Source of the DNA: RBG-13-43-22 sp040755035
GTDB lineage: Bacteria; Desulfobacterota; RBG-13-43-22
Reading direction: 5' to 3'
Length of the DNA stretch: 26,065 nt
Assembly: GCA_040755035.1 (NCBI GenBank)
Contig: JBFMBU010000004.1
Coordinates: 1-26,065, forward strand
Made by a program: the position numbers and the translations under genes. This document shows, piece after piece, positions 22,430 through 26,065 of this stretch. The notes beneath the pieces are model-generated. The model saw only the letters and a program-made list of their open reading frames with translations. It ran no database searches and had not been told where the DNA came from. Every line of letters starts with the position of its first letter. Position 1 is the first letter of the stretch.

Positions 22430-22801
22430 ATGGACAAAGGCATTCAGCGTTTGGAAGAAATGATTCGGGTCAGCGCCTTTCGACATAAAGTGCTGGCCTC
22501 CAATATTGCCAATGTGGATACCCCCGGGTACAAGGCCAAGGACGTACCATTCAGGGATGAAATGAAGAACCGGGCCATAGAAATAGCTAAAACCAACCCC
22601 CAGCATCTCCGAGAAAATAGAAATCCGCGGGAAGCGGGGGGGACCGTTGCCGTGGAGCGGTCTCCCTGGGGTGACGGGAATAATGTGGCCCTGGACGTGG
22701 AACTGGCCAATATGACGGAGAACGCCCTGCTTTACGAAGCCGGGATTAAGCTTCTGTCCAAAAAATTCCTGATGTACAAGAATGCCATCAAGGGGAGATA
22801 A
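22430..22801 (+). CDS. flgB: Flagellar basal-body rod protein FlgB
   Basis: A 123-residue proximal rod protein. The N-terminal rod motif HKVLASNIANVDTPGYKAKD (about 19-38) and the C-terminal helix with NALLYEAGIKLLSKKFLMYKNAI are typical; the protein is a little shorter than the enterobacterial one. It is exported by the flagellar type III system without a cleaved signal and sits next to the MS ring. It is first of the flgB-flgC-fliE-fliF-fliG run. The ATG at 22430 is the natural start, though its ribosome-binding site is weak (GGTG at 4 bases). Confidence 0.93.
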   Translation: MDKGIQRLEEMIRVSAFRHKVLASNIANVDTPGYKAKDVPFRDEMKNRAIEIAKTNPQHLRENRNPREAGGTVAVERSPWGDGNNVALDVELANMTENALLYEAGIKLLSKKFLMYKNAIKGR

Positions 22802-22810
22802 GGGAGAATT

Positions 22811-23224
22811 ATGGATACCTTTGCCATTTTCAGGGTAAGCGCCTCAGCCCTGGATGCCCAGCGCAGCCGAATGAACACTATTGCCTCCAATATGGCCAAC
22901 ATCCATTCCACTCAAACCGAAAACGGCGGACCTTATCGACGGAAGGATGTTGTTTTTACAACGGTCCCCATCGATTCGGAGACCCATTCCGCCTTAGAGG
23001 GGGTAAAGGTCGTCCAGGTTATCGACAGTCAGGAACCTTTTAAAAAAATCTATGATCCCGGTCATCCGGACGCGGACAAAGATGGATTTGTACTTCTGCC
23101 TAATGTCAATGTCATGGAGGAAATGGTCAATATGATGATGGCGGTTCGTGCTTATGAGGCCAATGTGACCACTTTTAACCTGTCCAAGAGCATGTTCCTG
23201 AAGGCCTTGGAGATAGGGAGATAA
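22811..23224 (+). CDS. flgC: Flagellar basal-body rod protein FlgC
   Basis: A 137-residue rod protein of normal length. Rod signature ASNMANIHSTQTENGGPYRRKDVVF (about 24-48, in which the usual SNiAN is SNMAN) and the C-terminal VNVMEEMVNMMMAVRAYEANVTTFNLSKSMFLKALEIGR are clear FlgC features. It stacks with FlgB in the proximal rod. AAGGGAG precedes the ATG at short distance; the gap to flgB is 9 bases and to fliE 2 bases, so the genes are one operon. Confidence 0.95.
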   Translation: MDTFAIFRVSASALDAQRSRMNTIASNMANIHSTQTENGGPYRRKDVVFTTVPIDSETHSALEGVKVVQVIDSQEPFKKIYDPGHPDADKDGFVLLPNVNVMEEMVNMMMAVRAYEANVTTFNLSKSMFLKALEIGR

Positions 23225-23226
23225 CA

Positions 23227-23520
23227 ATGACGGAAATTAAAACCATCGGGGCTATTGCCCCGACCCAGCCGCTCTCGGTGAAATCGGGAAGCCCCAAGGA
23301 AAACGGTGAAAATTTCGAATCGATCCTAATGGACGCGGTTAACAAGGTCAATACCGTCCAAAATGAAGCGGAGAAAGCCGTTCAGGAATTGGCCGGCGGC
23401 GGGGATATTACCAATGCCGTTATCGCCATGGAAAAGGCCGACTTGTCTTTTCAGGTCATGGTTGAGGTCCGCAATAAACTGATCAGCGCCTATGAAGAGA
23501 TCATGCGCCTCCAGGTTTAA
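23227..23520 (+). CDS. fliE: Flagellar hook-basal body complex protein FliE
   Basis: A 97-residue protein with a variable polar N-terminus, the middle FESILMDAVNKVNTVQNEAEKAVQELAGG, and the conserved end EKADLSFQVMVEVRNKLISAYEEIMRLQV. FliE links the MS ring (FliF) with the rod and is one of the first type III exported parts. Its position between flgC and fliF is the usual one. Confidence 0.94.
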   Translation: MTEIKTIGAIAPTQPLSVKSGSPKENGENFESILMDAVNKVNTVQNEAEKAVQELAGGGDITNAVIAMEKADLSFQVMVEVRNKLISAYEEIMRLQV

Positions 23521-23574
23521 TCGGTTTTTGGGGACGACAGGTATAAAAAAGCAGCAGCGCTGAAAGGAGCGACA

Positions 23575-25116
23575 GTGGCCGACCTATTGGAAACCATAAA
23601 AAACTGGCCCATGAAGAAAAAAATCACCTTGCTGATCCTCTTGGGCCTGACCTTGGCCAGTTTAATTTTAGTCTTGGCCTGGTCACAAAAATCCAATTAT
23701 CAAGTGCTGTTTACCAACGTCGCTGACGGCGATTCCGGCCTGATCATCCAGAAACTAAAAGAATTGAAGGTCCCCTATAAAGTCGAGGGCGGGGGTATTC
23801 TGGTCCCGGCGGAAAAGGTTTATGAGCTGAGGCTCCAGTTAGCCGCCCAGGGGCTTCCCCAGGGGGGGGGCATTGGTTTTGAAATCTTCGATAAAACCAG
23901 TTTCGGCACTTCGGATTTTGTTCAAAAGCTCAATTATCGCCGGGCCTTGCAGGGAGAACTTTCCCGGACCATTCAATCCCTGACGGAAATTGAAAGCTGC
24001 CGGGTTCATCTGGCCGTCCCGGAAAGAAACATCTTTATGGAAAAAGAGGCCAGGCCCAGGGCCTCGGTCATGGTCAAGTTGAAGCCGGGCAGGAGCCTGA
24101 CGCCCAGTCAGGTACAAGGGATTGTCCATCTCCTTTCCAGCAGTATCGAGGGATTGAATCCCCAGGAGGTAACGGTAATCGATCAGCGCGGGGGGATGCT
24201 GACCCGTTCGGCCCAGGAAACGGACCTGCAACTGAGTCAAAATCAATTGGAAATGCAGCGGAGCTATGAAAAGGAGATCGAAGCCAGGGTCATTACTATT
24301 TTAGAGCCGATCACCGGGAAGGAAAAGGTCAAGGCCAGGGCCTCGGTGGCCCTTGATTTCACCCGTCTGGAGAAAACCGAAGAGAAATACGACCCCGAAG
24401 GTCAGGTGGTCCGGAGTGAACAAAAGAGCCAGGAAAAATCCGTTTCCGGGTTCTCCGGCGGGGTGCCGGGGACTTCTTCCAACCTCCCGGGCAAGAAGAC
24501 CACGCCCCTGACCTCCTCCGGAGGGACCACGCAAAAAACCAATGAGGTTATCAATTATGAGATCAGTAAGGTGGTCAGCCGGGTGGTCAGTCCCACGCAG
24601 GAATTAAAACGAATTTCCGTGGCCGTGGTAGTGGACGGGGGTTACGCCGCCGCTCAGGGTACGGCTGGCAAAAAATATACCCCCCGGACCGAAGAGGAAA
24701 TGAAACACTATGAAGACCTGGTTAAAAAAGCCGTGGGATTTTCTGCTGAAAGAGGAGACGAAGTCCGGGTGGTCAATATGCCCTTTGAAACAGGGCCTCA
24801 AGAAGATTTTTCCGAAAGCAAGAGGGATTATTGGCCGGTCATTATTTCTGCGGCCCGTTACGGCGCCCCTCTGGCGGCTTTCCTGTTGATATTTATCTTT
24901 ATCTTAAGACCGATGACCCGGTCCTTTCTTTCCACAGCCGGTACCCAGACCCGTTCTTCCTCCCTGGCCCTTCCTCAAACCGTATCCGAAATCGAAAAAA
25001 CCATCGATGGGCCTCCGACACGCAAGGCCATAACCATGGAAGAGGATATCCGCAATTGGGCAAAAAACAATCCTGATCAGGCCGCCTACCTGATCAAAGA
25101 TTGGACGGAGGAATAA
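23575..25116 (+). CDS. fliF: Flagellar MS-ring protein FliF
   Basis: A 513-residue inner-membrane protein starting at GTG 23575, preceded by AAAGGAG at 6-7 bases. It has a membrane segment at about 17-36, ring-building motifs with YQVLFTNVADGDSGLIIQKL, the block FGTSDFVQKLNYRRALQGELSRTI, RVHLAVPERNIF and the second ring motif near VTVIDQRGG; a Gly/Ser/Pro-rich region (about 287-320) follows, then a second membrane segment at about 422-443 and a cytoplasmic tail ending EEDIRNWAKNNPDQAAYLIKDW, which binds FliG. Length is slightly under the enterobacterial 550-560. It is the base on which the flagellum and export gate are built. Confidence 0.96.
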   Translation: MADLLETIKNWPMKKKITLLILLGLTLASLILVLAWSQKSNYQVLFTNVADGDSGLIIQKLKELKVPYKVEGGGILVPAEKVYELRLQLAAQGLPQGGGIGFEIFDKTSFGTSDFVQKLNYRRALQGELSRTIQSLTEIESCRVHLAVPERNIFMEKEARPRASVMVKLKPGRSLTPSQVQGIVHLLSSSIEGLNPQEVTVIDQRGGMLTRSAQETDLQLSQNQLEMQRSYEKEIEARVITILEPITGKEKVKARASVALDFTRLEKTEEKYDPEGQVVRSEQKSQEKSVSGFSGGVPGTSSNLPGKKTTPLTSSGGTTQKTNEVINYEISKVVSRVVSPTQELKRISVAVVVDGGYAAAQGTAGKKYTPRTEEEMKHYEDLVKKAVGFSAERGDEVRVVNMPFETGPQEDFSESKRDYWPVIISAARYGAPLAAFLLIFIFILRPMTRSFLSTAGTQTRSSSLALPQTVSEIEKTIDGPPTRKAITMEEDIRNWAKNNPDQAAYLIKDWTEE

Positions 25117-25119
25117 TTC

Positions 25120-26065
25120 ATGGCCTATCGGGGTGTGGATAAAGCGGCTATTTTTTTAATTTCCATCGGTGAAGAGGCGGCATCCGAAATACTCAAGAAC
25201 CTGGATATACAACAGGTGGGATTGATCACCTCGGCCATGAACCGTATCCGCTCGGTCAAAAAAAGGGATCGGGAGGAGATTTTAAGCGAGGTCAGGGGCA
25301 GAATCAACAACGGTGATGTCCCGGTCCAGGGGGAAGATTATGTTAAGAAAATCTTGAAAAAAGGCTTGGGGAATGAACATGCGGAAAAAATCCTGGAACT
25401 GGCCTCCAAGGAAAATGCCCTGGAAAGCCTGAAAGGGGTGGATTCCAAAACGCTATCCAATTTCCTTCTTACCGAACACCCCCAGACTACCGCCTTGATT
25501 CTTTCCCTATTGGAGGCCCCGCAGGCGGCCGAGGTTCTCTCCCTGCTGCCGGACAAGATGAAAGACGATGTGGCCAAGCGGATCGCCGTCACCGAACAGA
25601 TCCCTGAGAGCATTCTCACTGAATTGGAGGAGGTTTTGAAGGGGCAGTTGGACATCAATAAAGGCAAGGGGCGCAAGGTCGGAGGAATAAAGGCCGTGGC
25701 CGAGATTTTAAACCATAGCGACCGGGCTACCGAACAAACCGTTTTGGAAAAAATTGAAAAAGGGAATCCAGCCCTGGCCGATTCCATTCGGAAATTCATG
25801 TTTGTTTTTGACGACTTGATCCAAGTGGACGACAAGGGCATTCAGACTATTTTAAAAGAAATCCGGACCGAAGACCTGTCGTTGGCCTTGAAGACGGCCT
25901 CCGGGGGTCTCAAAGAAAAAATATTTAAAAATATGTCCCAACGGGCCTCGCAGATTTTAAAGGAAGAAATGGAACTGCGGGGTCCAGTGAAGGTTTCGGA
26001 AGTGGAGAAAGCCCAACAGAACATCGTCAAGATTTCACGGAAACTGGAGATGGAAGGGAAGATCT
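25120..26065 (+). CDS. fliG: Flagellar motor switch protein FliG (3' truncated by window end)
   Basis: The frame is open from ATG 25120 to the window edge, giving 315 residues of a family usually about 330-335 long, so only the last 15-20 residues should be missing. The ATG follows fliF by three bases, with GGAGG about 8 bases upstream. Features seen: N-terminal FliF-binding domain (1-85), the middle-domain EHPQ motif (LLTEHPQTTALIL, 117-128), GGIKAVAEILN (188-198), and the C-terminal part with KFMFVFDDL (225-233) and SGGLKEKIFKNMSQRA (261-276), the charged helix that meets the MotA loop. It transmits torque and switches direction on CheY-P binding elsewhere in the C ring. Confidence 0.95.
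   Translation, partial: MAYRGVDKAAIFLISIGEEAASEILKNLDIQQVGLITSAMNRIRSVKKRDREEILSEVRGRINNGDVPVQGEDYVKKILKKGLGNEHAEKILELASKENALESLKGVDSKTLSNFLLTEHPQTTALILSLLEAPQAAEVLSLLPDKMKDDVAKRIAVTEQIPESILTELEEVLKGQLDINKGKGRKVGGIKAVAEILNHSDRATEQTVLEKIEKGNPALADSIRKFMFVFDDLIQVDDKGIQTILKEIRTEDLSLALKTASGGLKEKIFKNMSQRASQILKEEMELRGPVKVSEVEKAQQNIVKISRKLEMEGKI

Noticed and set aside
1..26065. Search by eye for tRNA, rRNA, CRISPR arrays, insertion sequences and phage genes.
   Set aside because: No direct-repeat arrays, transposase or integrase frames, or RNA gene signatures were noticed; the region reads as stable chromosomal backbone.

Overview
The window looks like a chromosomal motility and chemotaxis locus of a flagellated Gram-negative bacterium, most likely a member of the Desulfobacterota (former Deltaproteobacteria). 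This placement is inferred from the style of CheA, the presence of CheX and CheD, an HDOD protein inside the che cluster, and two NtrC-type regulators with candidate sigma-54 promoters. The lineage cannot be fixed further from sequence reading alone.

Layout. At the left edge (2-727, +) is the C-terminal end of an outer-membrane beta-barrel protein of probable Omp85/BamA type. It converges on a minus-strand group read from 4364 down to 724: a cytosolic cyclophilin, the GTPase TypA/BipA and an MFS exporter-like protein. From 4748 to the right edge every gene is on the plus strand and nearly all concern motility. These are motA-motB; cheA-cheB-mcp-cheW; cheR-cheD-HDOD-cheY-cheX; a second, active-site-deficient cheD; an NtrC-type response regulator; an exported TPR protein followed by a FlrB-like kinase and a FlrC-like regulator; and flgB-flgC-fliE-fliF-fliG, with fliG cut by the window end.

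How the parts work together. CheA, CheW and the MCP form the signalling array. CheY carries the signal to the motor, with CheX as its likely phosphatase. CheB, CheR and CheD1 adapt the receptor. MotAB is the stator, and FlgBC/FliEFG are the rod, MS-ring and C-ring parts at the start of flagellar assembly. The kinase/regulator pair at 19824-22363 and the NtrC-like regulator at 16329-17741 both keep the GAFTGA loop needed to activate sigma-54 polymerase. Sequences resembling -24/-12 promoters lie upstream of motA (near-perfect), cheA (good, with a consensus IHF site), the TPR-kinase-regulator operon (good -12 box) and flgB (weak). By contrast, a sigma-70-like promoter precedes the 16329 regulator. 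This suggests, but does not prove, a hierarchy in which housekeeping polymerase makes an NtrC-type activator and sigma-54 polymerase then transcribes the motility operons.

Most unusual points: a CheD paralogue whose catalytic Cys is Ala; a chemoreceptor whose periplasmic region resembles a CZB zinc-binding domain with all four zinc ligands replaced; a CheA with a His-less N-terminal helical region and a GspE-N-like repeat pair in its linker; an exported TPR protein translationally coupled to a soluble kinase; and perfect inverted repeats about 120-155 bp upstream of three of the predicted sigma-54 start sites.
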